Of a DNA stretch of 64,000 nt, positions 1 through 16,760 are shown piece after piece. Source of the DNA: Podarcis raffonei. Taxonomy: Eukaryota; Chordata; Lepidosauria; Squamata; Lacertidae. Position numbers and translations under genes: made by a program. How positions within the stretch are numbered: the first letter of the stretch is position 1; each line of letters opens with the position of its first letter. The stretch spans positions 22,662,501 through 22,726,500 of the forward strand of contig NC_070602.1 of the NCBI RefSeq assembly GCF_027172205.1, in the 5' to 3' direction. The notes under the pieces were generated by a model. That model was not told the DNA's origin. It saw only the letters and a program-made list of their open reading frames with translations, and made no database searches.

Positions 1-529
1 AAATCATATTCACAACTCCATATTCAGGAAATAGTTAAATACTCCAAATTAAATTATTTTCTGCAATCATTTTTTTTAAGAAAAGAAATGCTTTTACACA
101 CTTCCTAGAACTCTGTAGGGAGTCTTAGGCTTCACCATATGATTTATTTATTGAATGCATTTATTTAACATATATATCTATTTATTTAAAATATAGCACT
201 TGACCCACAATAGAGAAGTCCCTAGAATGTCTCCAGATTAATCTTAATTCCTGAAAAAGAGGGAACTTACAAGCAGTTGATTTTAATGTAGTGCATTAAA
301 GGCTTTCTTTGAACACAAACACAAAATATGCAATTTCAAATTAAAGTTATAATCCTCTTAAGCTGTTAATTTTCTAGAAATCTATTCAACTGGGGTGTGT
401 GTATGGGTGTGTCTGAAACTCACAATTTTATCCAGAGAACAAGACTATTTTTTCTCCTTTTTCTTATAATATTTATGAACACCACATGGAAGCTAGGTTT
501 TAAAATTCTATTAGAAACTGAATTTTCCC

Positions 530-6696
<6,167 letters not shown>

Positions 6697-6965
6697 TTAT
6701 AAACCTGAAAAGACTTTGCCATTGCCTACATTCACACATAATGATAATTTGAACTTTATAACCGATCATGGTTTACCGTGAATAAAAAGCACGCCAGTTG
6801 CATGCTGCCCGATTACTCCTGTTTCATTCCTTTCATGGCACAAACAAGATAAACAAACCTGATATTGGTTTCCCATTACGCCCAGATCAGGGGTTGTGGC
6901 TTCTTTCCAACAAGCCATGAGCTCAAGCCCAGCTTAAGCCATGGTTTGTTACTGGCTTGGTGATT

Positions 6966-7200
6966 AACTTGGCCAGCTTTAAAAGTGGATTAGACAAATT
7001 CATGGAGGCTAAGACAATCAATGTCTACTAGTCATGATGCCCATGTTATGCCTCCAGTGTCAGAGGCAGTAAGTCTCCAAATACCAGCTGCTGTGGAGTG
7101 CAAGTGGGAAGAATGCTGCTGTGTTCAGGTCTTGCTTGTGGCTGTGAGAAGAGAATACTAGATAGGCCTCTGGTCTGATCCAGCATTGCTCTTCTTATAA
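6966..7200 (+). mobile_element. CR1-like LINE 3'-end fragment
   Basis: The segment aligns by eye with the 3' part of the element at 12665-13144: gattagacaaattcat, then gcctccagtgtcagaggcag, then tctggtctgatccagc. It is a diverged non-coding remnant in the first CPSF2 intron. Confidence 0.6.
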
Positions 7201-7461
7201 TATTTGTAGATTAGGAGACAAATCACACTCCCTGGGTTGGGTGTTATGGCAAGTCAAGGCTTCCTGGTCTGTTTATATTGCTTACACCAGGGGAGGTGTG
7301 AAGCATCAATGATCAGGTAGTGTGAAGAAGCATGTTACTTATTCACAGTAAGTTCACATTAAGTAAGAAAGTCTGGTTTTTCCTTACATGTGAACATGGC
7401 CATAGAGTTCTTAGCTGTATCAAGTCCTACAAATAGGAAAGATTAGAAATGTAGAACTGAA

Positions 7462-7546
7462 GGTCCCAAATTATGGCTAGTGGAAAAGGATGATGGAAGT
7501 TGTAGTGCAACAACAAATGGAGAGCTACAGGTTCCACACCTCTGTT
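7462..7546. repeat. Half of a hAT-like palindromic miniature element
   Basis: It carries gatggaagttgtagtgcaac followed by ggttccacacctctg, the same arm seen at 15537-15642 and 39605-39700. Only one arm is clear. Confidence 0.4.
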
Positions 7547-7731
7547 TAGAGAAACATGCCATCTTCAGCCTGTAGTTTATGACATTGGCATGTTTTGCAA
7601 AGCCATAATTCAGATTTATCCGTTTTGGATTCAGACATAATGATAAGCTGCAACTAACTGAAAATGAACGCAGAAGGGGAACTGCAATATACAAGTCCTC
7701 TCTCCATGCACACTTCACTTGCCCTATCATC

Positions 7732-7733
<2 letters not shown>

Positions 7734-7783
<50 letters not shown>

Positions 7784-7784
7784 T
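7734..7784. repeat. (ATT)n microsatellite
   Basis: An uninterrupted run of about seventeen ATT units. Confidence 0.95.
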
Positions 7785-8638
7785 GTTAGTCACCTCTAAT
7801 CCAATAAAAATCAAATATGTCTTAAGTTATAAGAATACAAAGTCAAACAGATGCTCAAGTTCTACAAAAGCTAAACTGAGAAGACAGGCAATACAAAGGA
7901 ACCATCTACTTCAGTCAGCCTTCCCCAACCTGGTGCTCTCCAGGTGTTTTGGACTTCTAATTGCTTTGAGGCTCCTTTTGGTTATACTGTATGAGGTGAT
8001 TTATAAATACAATCAACTAACCAAAAACTGATTACAACTCCCATCAGTCCCACTTGACGAACAATTCTGTCTTTTACTGTGAATGCTACCAGTTAAACTG
8101 CTCCCCAACCCTTGTCATGAAAATAAGGCCACTCTCCCAATAGTTTTCCTGACAAATACAAGGTTAGACGGAGCTTATTCGCTTCTCTGCCCTGGGCACC
8201 TTTGGAAGGAAGAATACAATATACTATCTGTAATCAGTTAAGGAAATACCCCAGCCAAGGGATTTTTAGCTGATATGGTGATGCCACCTTTTGAGATAAT
8301 TATTTTGTTTTTACATACCAAGTCACTTATGCATTCTGATCCTTCATATATGTGTGTATAGCAAGATCGTGTCTCTCAGAGACTTGGCTCAGACACCCAG
8401 CTTAGGGTCTGGATGCAAAAGGAGAAAGGTAACGTAGGAATCACAACCCAAACTGCACAGAAGCGACACCTTCATCCCACCACCTGCCCTGCAGTGGTAG
8501 CCCTTTCAAATCCTCCACCAGGAAACGGCTTGGGAACTGATCGTGCATGTTTCATCTTAAGAGTGTATGCGAAGCCACCTTTGGGGGAAGCGGAGGGAAG
8601 CCTCTTTGCTCCCTTCCCCAGACTCATCGCAACCTTAC

Positions 8639-8780
8639 CTGCACGGGGGGGGGGCTTGTTAACTCCCAGCCCCCTAAAACCTAATGGAAGCTTGGAGGAG
8701 GAAGGGAAAAAAGCGAGGGACTCTTTACTCAGCCACACTCAGTCCCTTCAGCGGCCGCCGCCATTTTGGCCCGAGAGGAA
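8639..8780 (-). other. CPSF2: Probable CPSF2 untranslated first exon
   Basis: On the minus strand a clear donor (CAG followed by GTAAGG, exon end at 8639) follows a GC-rich stretch that starts just after a CAAAATGGCGGC motif. The position and head-to-head arrangement fit the non-coding first exon of CPSF2, which would splice to 6672. The upper end is only an estimate, because no transcript evidence is available here. Confidence 0.55.
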
Positions 8781-9180
8781 ACAACCGGCGAGCGCGCCGA
8801 AAGAGGCGGAGGAGCCGCTTCCGCCGCTTCTGAAGGCGAACCAAGGAGCGGGCTGTACTATCAGAGGTGTTTACGGGGGGGGGTAAACCAGAGCGGGAGC
8901 ACTTGGATTAATGAAGATGTCCCCCTCCCGCCATTGATGTTCATTTGGAGTTCTTCTAAGCAGAGTCTCAAAAAGTCTCAAAGCCATAGCGAAGGAATCC
9001 CACGGCGAGCGGCGGAGAAAATATCGACCGCCTACCCCTCTCGGCTCGGTGAATGGTTCATTCCGGCTCTGGTCATCGGAGGGCTCAGTGTGCGGCTCTC
9101 TAAGCGTCCTTGGTTGGTTGAGGCCCTCAGGTCGGTATTGCGCTTAAAGGCCTTCAGGCCAGGTAAGGTTTAGGCGTATT
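8640..9180. promoter_or_regulatory. Bidirectional CpG-rich promoter, CPSF2 / NDUFB1
   Basis: A CG-dense stretch lies between the two divergent genes, whose inferred first exons are less than 100 bp apart or nearly touching. It contains GCCGCCATTTTG at 8757-8768, a perfect YY1-type site; its minus-strand reading (CAAAATGGCGGC) is in the usual orientation for CPSF2 transcription. No TATA box is apparent. Two long G runs (around 8645 and 8875) are also present. Confidence 0.7.
8800..9162 (+). other. NDUFB1: Probable NDUFB1 untranslated first exon
   Basis: A perfect donor (GCCAG followed by GTAAGG) ends the exon at 9162. There is no in-frame join needed, because the NDUFB1 start codon lies in the next exon (acceptor at 10153-10154). 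The left edge is a guess based on the position of the shared promoter. Confidence 0.5.
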
Positions 9181-10159
9181 AAGAGCGGGGTGGCAAAAAA
9201 AGGGGGGAGGGTTGTTAAAACGAAAAAGGGGGGGTGTTGCAAGACTGTATAAAAAGAAACAAAAAAGGGGGGGATTGTTAAGGGTCAGTGTTAAGCCAGG
9301 AGTAAGGAAGGGAAAACCTCGGATTTCACAATGGCGCCAACGGAGTAGGAACCAGCGAGAAGACTTTGGGGTGAAGTTGTGGACCCCCCAGGGGTGCAGC
9401 AAAAGGCAGATTCCATGTTTTTGTTACGAAGAGACTGACTGCCATTTACACAAAGTTATGGGGGGCCCTTGGCTTGAAATGCGTGTCCAGTCCTGGTTGC
9501 CACACCTCGTTGCTGAAAGCAGTGCCGTAGCTATGGGGGGTCGGGGGCTAGCCGGGTTTGTTTGTTTATTTCCTGCCCCGGGTGAAGCCTCCAGAGGGAC
9601 GTCATTGAGGCTGCCAGCCTGTGTGTGTGTACCGAACTGGGCCTTTGACCTGGGTGAAATAAAGCCTAGTTTCTTTCGCTTCTGACTGGAAGCCACAAGG
9701 AGGGCGAGTAAGTGCACGTGCAAGTGGCACGTAGGTCCTGCTTGCAGGTTTCCCGTAAGGCAGCTGGTTGCCCACTGAGAGCAAGATTATTCAGTTGGCC
9801 TTGGGTATGATCAAGCGAGGCTTTTCTTCAGCTGTAACAGAAATGTTTAAAATTATGCATCGTAGAATGCAGTGCATAAAGAGAAGCTTTGCTCCCTTTC
9901 CATTAAAGCACTAGAATTTGTGGACGTTCAGTTAAAACTGATTTGCAGTAGGAGATTAAAGTAGACTACTTAAAAGTAAGTCCCATTGTGTTAAATGAGG
10001 CTAACTCCCAGGTAAATTGGAATAGGACTGCAGCCTTAATTTTTTTTTTATTCTAGGATGTTTTTGTTTAACTGTTTACAAGTGGCTTAAATGTTTCAGG
10101 CATCCATACGTTATCTGTTGATTTTATTTTATTTTTGGTTCTCTTTCTTATTAGTAACT

Positions 10160-10299
10160 ATGGTGAATATTTTGCATCTTGTGCGAGAACACTGGGCCTT
10201 AAGTTTGGTCCCCATAGGATTTGTGTTGGGATGTTACTTGGACAGGAAGAATGATGAGAAAATGGCACTCTTCAGAAACAAAAGCAAGTTATTTCAAAG
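10160..10299 (+). CDS. NDUFB1: NDUFB1 coding exon 1
   Basis: It encodes residues 1-46 plus two bases of R47. The acceptor is ttcttattag (ending 10154) and the donor is GTTAGT at 10300. Confidence 0.95.
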
Positions 10300-13200
10300 G
10301 TTAGTTAAGTGAAATATTGACATGAAATATTGACATGTTATTTGATGGGATATTAACACTATTTTGAAACAACAGGCCTGTTCTAGCAGCCTTGTACCCT
10401 GCATTACTTGGGAATTCTGAGAAACCAAAAAATCAGTGCAGTTTTGAAAGGTTCAATCTGCAATCATGATTCAAAATGGTGTCCAGTTATACCTTGGCTG
10501 GCATGGCCTAGTCAATATGTAGTAAGTCAAAAGAGACCCACACAAAGCCTAAATGACATGGGACCAAATTACCAAAAGAAGTACCTATTCTGATCTCAGC
10601 CTCCCAAGCCTTAAAAAAAAAAATCTGTTGTAGTTTTCTCTGTGTACCTCATTCATCCAAGATGAGAGATGTTATCATCAAGAGAGAAGGTTGGTTGTTT
10701 TTATTTTCATCCACAGCAGTTTACACGTCCAGTATAGCAGTGTTGGAACCAAGTGAAGTTGCCATATAGCCTGTAATTTTTGCTTATACAGTGGTACCTG
10801 GGGTTACAGATGCTTCAGGTTACAGACACTTCAGGTTACAGACTCCACTAACCCAGAAATAGTACCTCGGGTTAAGAACTTTGCTTCAAGATGAGAACAG
10901 AAATCGTGTGGTGGCGGAAGTCGGAGGCCCCATTAGCTAAAGTGGTGCTTCAGGTTAAGAACAGTTTCAGGTTAAGAACGGACCTTCAGAACAAATTAAG
11001 TTCTTAACCCGAGGTACCACTGTAATGTATGTTTTTCACTGTTTTTTTAATATATTATTTTATTAGACTTTCTTTAACATTGGCCTTTTAAAAGTATTTT
11101 ATTGTATGTTTTATATACAGTGGATGCTCAGGTTGTGAACGTAATCCATGCAGGATGCATGTTCGCAACCCGCAGCGTTCGCAACCCACATCTGCAATTC
11201 GGTGCATATGCGCAAAGAGCGATTTAGTGCTTCTGTGCATGCGCGACCGCCAAAACCCGGAAGTAACATGTTCCGGTACTTCTGGGTTTCGGCGGTCCAC
11301 AACCTAAAAAACTGCAACCTTGAAGCAACTTTAACCCAAAGTATGATTGTATTTTTGGTAACTGCTTAGACACTTAGTTGACAATTGATATACAAATTTT
11401 GTTAAATAAATAAATCAAAGCACCAGGCAAAGCCTTTGGCCAGTCAAGCAATTTTTTGTTTGCTTTAAGTTTTTAACTGCTGCTTTTATCTTTTTAATCT
11501 TTTGTAGTATTATTTATCGATGTTTGTACTTAATCTTTAAATTAATATTATGAAAGGAAATATATAAACATATTCAATCATATAAATACGATTGTACACA
11601 CATGTAAAGAAAATAGGGATTTGGATCTTAAGTGAAAGCTACACCATTAGTACTATTATTATTATTTTGCAAGCAAATATGTGCTCATATTGATGTTAAA
11701 ATTGCTAGTGGTTGTCATGCAAAAGCGGGAAAAAGGATGGAGACTACAGTGTTAAAAAAGTCGCCCAATTTGGCACACATGTTAGAAAAAAGTATTAATG
11801 CAATTAGAGTTTGAATTGTAAATGTAAAAAACCATGCTATCCCATTACAGCTAGTTGAAGTAGGGTGTGAAGTTTGGGGGCACAAATAGAGGGAAGGTTT
11901 ATTGAGGATGTGCTCTTAAAAGACTTTCAGGTTGATGGTACGCATGTTTATTTAGGAGAAAGCCTCCTGCCTGCCTCTTTCCTGTAGCGCTCTCTTGCTG
12001 TCAACACACACATGCTTAGGCATATCATATTGGCCTGAATATAAGACGCACCCGGAGATAAGCCACACTTTTAAAATTCAAGGCTTATTTGTGGGTGCAG
12101 CCCGCCTCCTGGCACTATTGCCCTGAATGGGGGGGGGGTGGCAGGCGCTTGGTTCCGAGCACACTGCACACCCACCTCCTGGCACTACCTACCCAAGCCG
12201 GCACCAGGGAAGGCTTGGGAGCAGCAGGCGGGCTGCGTGCTCCTGGGCTGGTTCCTGGGGAGGGGGAGCCGTGCCACTTTGCTGGCGGTCTCCCCCCCTT
12301 CCCCCTTCCTTAACAGCAGCTCGGGAGGCTTGGGAGTTACGGTCGGGATGGGCGACGTTGTCCCGCACCCCCGAGAGCCCTCGTGGGCAGCTGTTTCAGC
12401 AGTGATATACCTTAAGGTCACAAATATAAGCCGCACTTAACTTTTCACAATCGGAATTTGGGGGGAAAGTGTGGCTTATATTCAGGCCAATACGGTAGTT
12501 ACACAAGTCTGCCAAAGGGTTTTTTTAATCCTTTCTGCCACTTTTCCAAGCTACTGCAGCTGTTCTTAACCACTCCAAGGTTCTCTTCAGTGAGCTGGCT
12601 AAGGAGGGACATATCTGTTCCTTCGGGTCATTCTGCTTCCTTGCTGCCCAAAGAAAGGATATTATAGAGTTGGAAGAGGTCCAGAAAAGGGGAACGAACA
12701 TGATCAAGGGGATGGAGGAAAGGTTGCAGCATTTGGGACTTTCTAGTTTAGAGAAGAGGCTAGTGAGAGGCAACATGATAGATGTTTATAAGATTGCATG
12801 GCATGGAGAAAGTTGATAAAGGTTTTTCTCCCTCTCTCGTAACACCAGAATGTGGAACCCATTCCCATAGTAGGCTGTGAGAGCAACCAACCTGGATGGT
12901 TTTAAAAGAAGATTAGACAAATTCATAGAGGATAGTACTATCAGTGGCTACTAACCCTGATGGCAGTGTTCAGCCTCCAGGGTCAGAGGCAGCAATGCTT
13001 CTGAATACCTGTTGGTGAAAACTGCAGGAGGGCAGAATGCTCTTGTGCTGGGGTCATTTGCAGGTTTCTCACAGGGATCTGTGAGAACAGGAAGCTGGGC
13101 TAGATGGGCAATTGACCTGATCCAGCAGGCTCTTCTTAGGTTCATTAGAACATAGAAGTGGCTGACACTTCTATTGCCAACCCCCAGAAATAGATACAAA

Positions 13201-13836
13201 TTGTACAAATAGGTGACCTTTGCTTGTGAAAAATGTTGCCCAACCACTGTTATTGAAATTATACTTTGTGACCAGCTTGTGTGCAACCATTTGAACAATA
13301 TCAACTCGCAGGTTGCTTGTGCTACATTGCAGTGGATCTCCCCTTTTTCAGTTAGCTAGGGTTCAGCCCCCAATCAGCTGTAAAGCTCACTGGGTAACCT
13401 TTTGCCAATCTCTGTCTCCCAGCCTAATTATTTCATAGGTTTCATACAAATATAAAATGGGATAGTCAGTTTTGTATAAAGTGCTTAGGGGGATGAGTCA
13501 TGAACACAATTTGATGAGATGTGAGGGGTAATGACAAATACCGAAATGCCTTTGATTAAATAAAAGGCAAAAGGGAAATCGTTTACACAAATTTGATTTG
13601 AAGGTTGTTGTGGTTTTTAATGATGTTTTTATTCATGACTTTGTGAGAAGTAGTGGACATAACAGCGCAGAAGTTAAGTCTTGCTTTCCAAATCAGTTAC
13701 AAAGCATCTAATTACTTAACAGAACGTATTTTACATTTATAAGCTATGTTCTGGAATAATTCATTCCTAATTCTGTGGTCCTTTATTTCCTTTCCACAGG
13801 GAATTGAAACCTGGAGAAGAAGTCACGTGGCGATAA
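10160..13836 (+). CDS. NDUFB1: NDUFB1 (complex I subunit MNLL), complete, two coding exons
   Basis: NDUFB1 is a small accessory subunit of the membrane arm of mitochondrial NADH:ubiquinone oxidoreductase. The coding exons 10160-10299 and 13800-13836 join at R47 (AG + G) to give 58 residues, which equals the length of the human protein as I remember it. The protein starts [20 protein letters not shown] and ends [11 protein letters not shown]. One hydrophobic segment, at roughly residues 11-27, is the expected single membrane span, with no cleavable presequence. The start is chosen because the acceptor lies five bases upstream and the N terminus matches the family; a longer upstream frame would run into the intron. 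Confidence 0.97.
10799..11022. mobile_element. Tigger-like miniature element, GTTAAGAAC subfamily, reversed
   Basis: It has TA-flanked ends CAGTGGTACCTGG and GAGGTACCACTG. The interior order is the reverse of the copy at 1992-2225. It sits in the NDUFB1 intron, 95 bp before a second Tigger-like element. Confidence 0.85.
11118..11349. mobile_element. Tigger-like miniature element, CCGGAAGT subfamily
   Basis: It has TA-flanked ends CAGTGGATGCTCAGG and AAAGTATGATTG. The interior has gttcgcaacccgcag, gcgcatatgc-like alternations and an ETS-like CCGGAAGT at 11257-11264. It is similar to 42199-42433 and 20757-20941. Confidence 0.8.
12028..12492. mobile_element. Unclassified DNA transposon with inverted ends
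   Basis: The left end, tattggcctgaatataag, is matched in inverse by the right end, cttatattcaggccaata, over about 18 bases. The interior is GC-rich, with a repeated cacctcctggcactac-like block. I could not assign the superfamily because the target duplication is unclear. It lies in the NDUFB1 intron. Confidence 0.7.
12665..13144 (+). mobile_element. CR1-like LINE 3' fragment
   Basis: In broken frames it reads like the C terminus of a CR1/L2-type reverse transcriptase polyprotein ([18 protein letters not shown], then [20 protein letters not shown]). A 3' region ending gatccagcaggctcttctta follows. Several indels interrupt the frame, and an internal stretch is deleted relative to the expected order. 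It lies in the NDUFB1 intron. Confidence 0.75.
13800..13836 (+). CDS. NDUFB1: NDUFB1 coding exon 2
   Basis: It completes R47 and encodes [11 protein letters not shown] followed by TAA at 13834-13836. The acceptor is tttccacag, ending at 13799. Confidence 0.95.
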
Positions 13837-13864
13837 TGTATTAAATGAGAAATGCTTCCAGATA

Positions 13865-13870
13865 ATTAAA
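13865..13870 (+). terminator. NDUFB1: Probable NDUFB1 poly(A) signal (ATTAAA)
   Basis: ATTAAA lies 29 bases after the stop codon, followed within about 40 bases by a GT-rich stretch (aagtgtgtgattgtgtt). A very short 3' UTR is plausible for this gene. Confidence 0.6.
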
Positions 13871-13974
13871 CTTGTATCTATCTATAAGTGTGTGATTGTG
13901 TTATCAAATGAAATGAAGAAATATTTGGGCACTTTCCAGCCAGTTAACGTTAATCCTGAAGTATGAACAAGCTT

Positions 13975-14165
13975 GTACCCTGCTCTCAGGCATACTTCCA
14001 TTGGCCATACAATGTTGGTAGATGCTAGATACGGGCCCTTTTTGGTGGTGATGCTGCAATTGTGGAATTCCTTCTCTGGGGAGATCAGACAGGGCCTTTT
14101 TCATTCCATTAAAACAAAAAATGTCTCAACATTCCACTTAAACAGATATTTGGAGTTTTAAAAAA
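13975..14165 (+). repeat. Possible LINE C-terminal relic
   Basis: The plus-strand frame contains LQLWNSFSGEIRQG, then STFHLNRYLEF, resembling the LWNSLP...LAPSL...FKKLLKTHLF tail of L2/Rex-type reverse transcriptases. It is short and diverged. Confidence 0.35.
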
Positions 14166-15052
14166 TGGGTGATAACCAACAAAGTCATGTTCAGAGTATT
14201 ATCATTTGACTTGTTAGTTGTTTGTTTCACAGAAGTTTCAAAATGACTTGCAGCATAAATAAAAATACATTGTAATGTTGATACTTTCACACAAAAACAT
14301 ATGCAGTCCATTAAAAATACAGGAAATAATATCCTCTCTCCTGTGCCTCTCCCAAGAGCAGCAGAAAGCTAACAGCAAAACATCATCATCATAGTCTATC
14401 AAAAGCCTGGAAAAAGAGAAGTTTTTACCTGACACTGAAAATAGCTGGTTAGGCCTGGGTGATGTATCAATACATTGCCTGGACCGGTATGAGGGCCAGA
14501 CCGCAATGGTGGCTTCATCCAGTGGTATATCATGAATGAACCTGTCACTGCTCCTGAGTCCCTCCTGCCACCAGTGCTCTGCGCACCAAAGGAAAAACAA
14601 ACGGCAGCTGGGCACTGGTGGCAGAGAGACTTTGGAGCAGTGTTGGTTTCACTCAATATACTGCTGGGTGAAACTGATCACTCCCTGGCCATCATATAAC
14701 TGAGGGAGGCACTGCCAAAGGAAAGCACCTGGTCATGTGTCTGTGACCATTGGTTCAGGACAAAAACCCACTCTCTACTAACAGAACACTGCTTCCCTGT
14801 TTCATTGCAAAGAGTTGGGCAGTTCATGTACTGTGATAGCTCCATGGGGACCCAAGTTGGCACCATAATGGCAGTGCCCCTGAAGACCTATGGGGCTGCA
14901 GCAAAAATAACTTCTTGCAACATGTGCAAAGATGGCAGCAGTTTTTGAAGGATAAAAATACCTAAAATGCTCGGACTCGGTTGCAATAACACACAATCTT
15001 TTTAAAAGACAGGACTAATCTATACTGGTGAGTTATAATGTGTTATAAAAAT

Positions 15053-15072
15053 GTGACACCAGGGGGCGCTGT
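15053..15072 (+). promoter_or_regulatory. CTCF-like site
   Basis: CACCAGGGGGCGCT at 15057-15070 fits the vertebrate CTCF core (CCASYAGRKGGCRS) closely. It lies in the short interval between the 3' end of NDUFB1 and the ATXN3 promoter, where a domain boundary or promoter-proximal site would make sense. Occupancy is inferred only from the motif. Confidence 0.65.
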
Positions 15073-15536
15073 ACAGCAGTCAGTGGAAAATTGCACTGAG
15101 ACACACACAGTATTTTTCTTAGTGTTTTTTAGATCAGCGTAGACCCAGCCTAAACTGATGGCATGAAGCAATAAATAAAATTTGTAACTGACCAATAAAG
15201 TACATAACTATTCAATGAGGCTAATGTGTACAGTTAATAACAATGTAACCATATGCCATAAAGTGCCCACCCCATCCTGAAAATCACTTCTCATCATTCC
15301 TCACAAGGATCCTGACTTCTATGGATGAATACAGAATTCATTAATATTTGCAGAGAGCTCCAATTTTTTTTGATAAACTTTTGATAGGCCCTTGCACAAA
15401 ACCTGTGCGGTAGCAGTGGCAGGTACAATTATGAAACACGCATCTAAGGTTTCAACCTGTTATTTTTCTCTCAAATATCTCTGCAATACAGCCCTTATTT
15501 TAAGGATATGCACTATTCCCTTCTTTTCCAGCCTTT

Positions 15537-15642
15537 CTACTGAAGGTGTGGGGAACCTGCCACCTCCTAGGTTTTGCTGTGCTACAACTCCCAACACTGG
15601 GAGTTGTGGTTCAGCAACTTCTGGAGGGCAACTGTTGCAGTC
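15537..15642. repeat. hAT-like palindromic miniature element
   Basis: The arms gtggggaacctgccacctcc and the inverse ttctggagggcaac surround a central palindrome, acaactcccaacactgggagttgt-like, read here as two facing halves. This is the form of short hAT-derived elements common in squamates. Confidence 0.5.
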
Positions 15643-16011
15643 TTATACGATGCAATCCTGTTTGTGTCTACTCAGGAGTAAACCATATTGAGCCCAATAG
15701 TACCCACCCCCCAATGCGGCCCTGACATTCCAGTGAATATATATACATTGAAGTAGGGATAAAAATGTTGCTACAAATGCCCATTCGGAGTAGAACACAC
15801 TGGGTTTTTGTTTTTGAAAAGCCGAAAAGGAGCTATGCAGCTGTCAAGGAAGGAGGAAAATAGTGGATAGAAATGAAAAGGGCAGCAGCTGGTGTCATTT
15901 AGGGTTAAAAAAATAAATTATATAAAGGATAAGACTGTTGGGAACTCAAGGCTCTCTCCCCACCCCCAACTCGAACTGTTACTCTCTACTATGATCGAAA
16001 TAAATTTAAAA

Positions 16012-16090
16012 ATTGTCAAGTAGCACCTTAGAGACCAACTAAGTTTGTTCTGGGTATAAGCTTTCGTGTGTATGCATACTTCTGCTATGA
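16012..16090. repeat. Dispersed repeat with agcaccttagagaccaac core
   Basis: The core agcaccttagagaccaact, followed by ataagctttcgtgtg, also occurs at 58782-58840. Similar sequence is widespread in reptile genomes, but I cannot name the family. Confidence 0.5.
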
Positions 16091-16199
16091 TGGCGCTGAC
16101 CCATCGACTGTGCAAGATCAATTTCCTGAGGGGCACGTCAGGGTTATCTCAAAGCACGGCGTCGAAAGGGAACCTCTCTTCTATAAACTTCTCTCCCAC

Positions 16200-16760
16200 C
16201 GCACTTTTCTGTTTTCCCCCTCCCCTTTCAATCGGAACCGGAAGTGAAGGCTGCCCGGGGTAGCCGCGAGCGTTCTCTGCCCCTCGCGTACCTCTTTGGG
16301 GCGATTGTTGCGTTCATAGAGATAGGTGGCGGCGTGGGGGAGAGCGAAGCTCAGCCTATCCGAGGGGAGGAGGGAAGCGGTAGCCACGGCGATTGGCTGC
16401 AGCGGGTCACGGGGCGGAGCTTGGATTGGCTGGGCGGAGGTCATGTGGTGTGGAGCCTGCCTCTGGCGGCGGCGGCCGTGGTGGTGGTGGGAGACAAATA
16501 AACATGGAGGCCATCTTCCACGAGAGGGTAAGCGGAGCGAGAGTGGCGGCGGCGGGGGGGCCTGTGGGGGAAGCGGGAGAGGCCTTCCTGAGGGAGCGGC
16601 CTGACTGCGAAGAGAGGGGGGGCTCGAGGGGGAAGCCGCGTGGCTTCGGCTCTTGCCGTCCGCCTGGCCGGTCCAGGAGCTGCATTAGAAGCCGCCTGGG
16701 GAAGCCTCTCCCCCTGGACACAAGTTTATGGACCTTCGGTTGTGTGAGGGGCGAAGGGGG
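16200..16760 (+). promoter_or_regulatory. ATXN3: ATXN3 CpG-island promoter
   Basis: This CG-dense region surrounds the ATXN3 start codon. Two inverted CCAAT boxes (ATTGG at 16392-16396 and 16425-16429) lie 33 bp apart, about three helical turns, and alternate with GC boxes (ggggcggagc at 16411, tgggcggagg at 16431). No TATA box is visible. The transcript start is probably between about 16440 and 16500. Confidence 0.7.
16504..16527 (+). CDS. ATXN3: ATXN3 exon 1 coding part
   Basis: It encodes MEAIFHER and ends in phase 0 at a GTAAGC donor (16528). Confidence 0.96.

Noticed and set aside
8413-9723. Long open frames across the CPSF2/NDUFB1 promoter
   Set aside because: GC-rich sequence lacks stops by chance. 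The frames have no matching splice structure or family resemblance, and the region is better explained by two untranslated first exons.
14238-14996. Overlapping minus-strand frames of 60-125 codons downstream of NDUFB1
   Set aside because: No family resemblance and no supported splice structure. A stretch near 14450-14500 (ggcctgggtgatgtatcaat) looks repeat-derived, but I could not place it.
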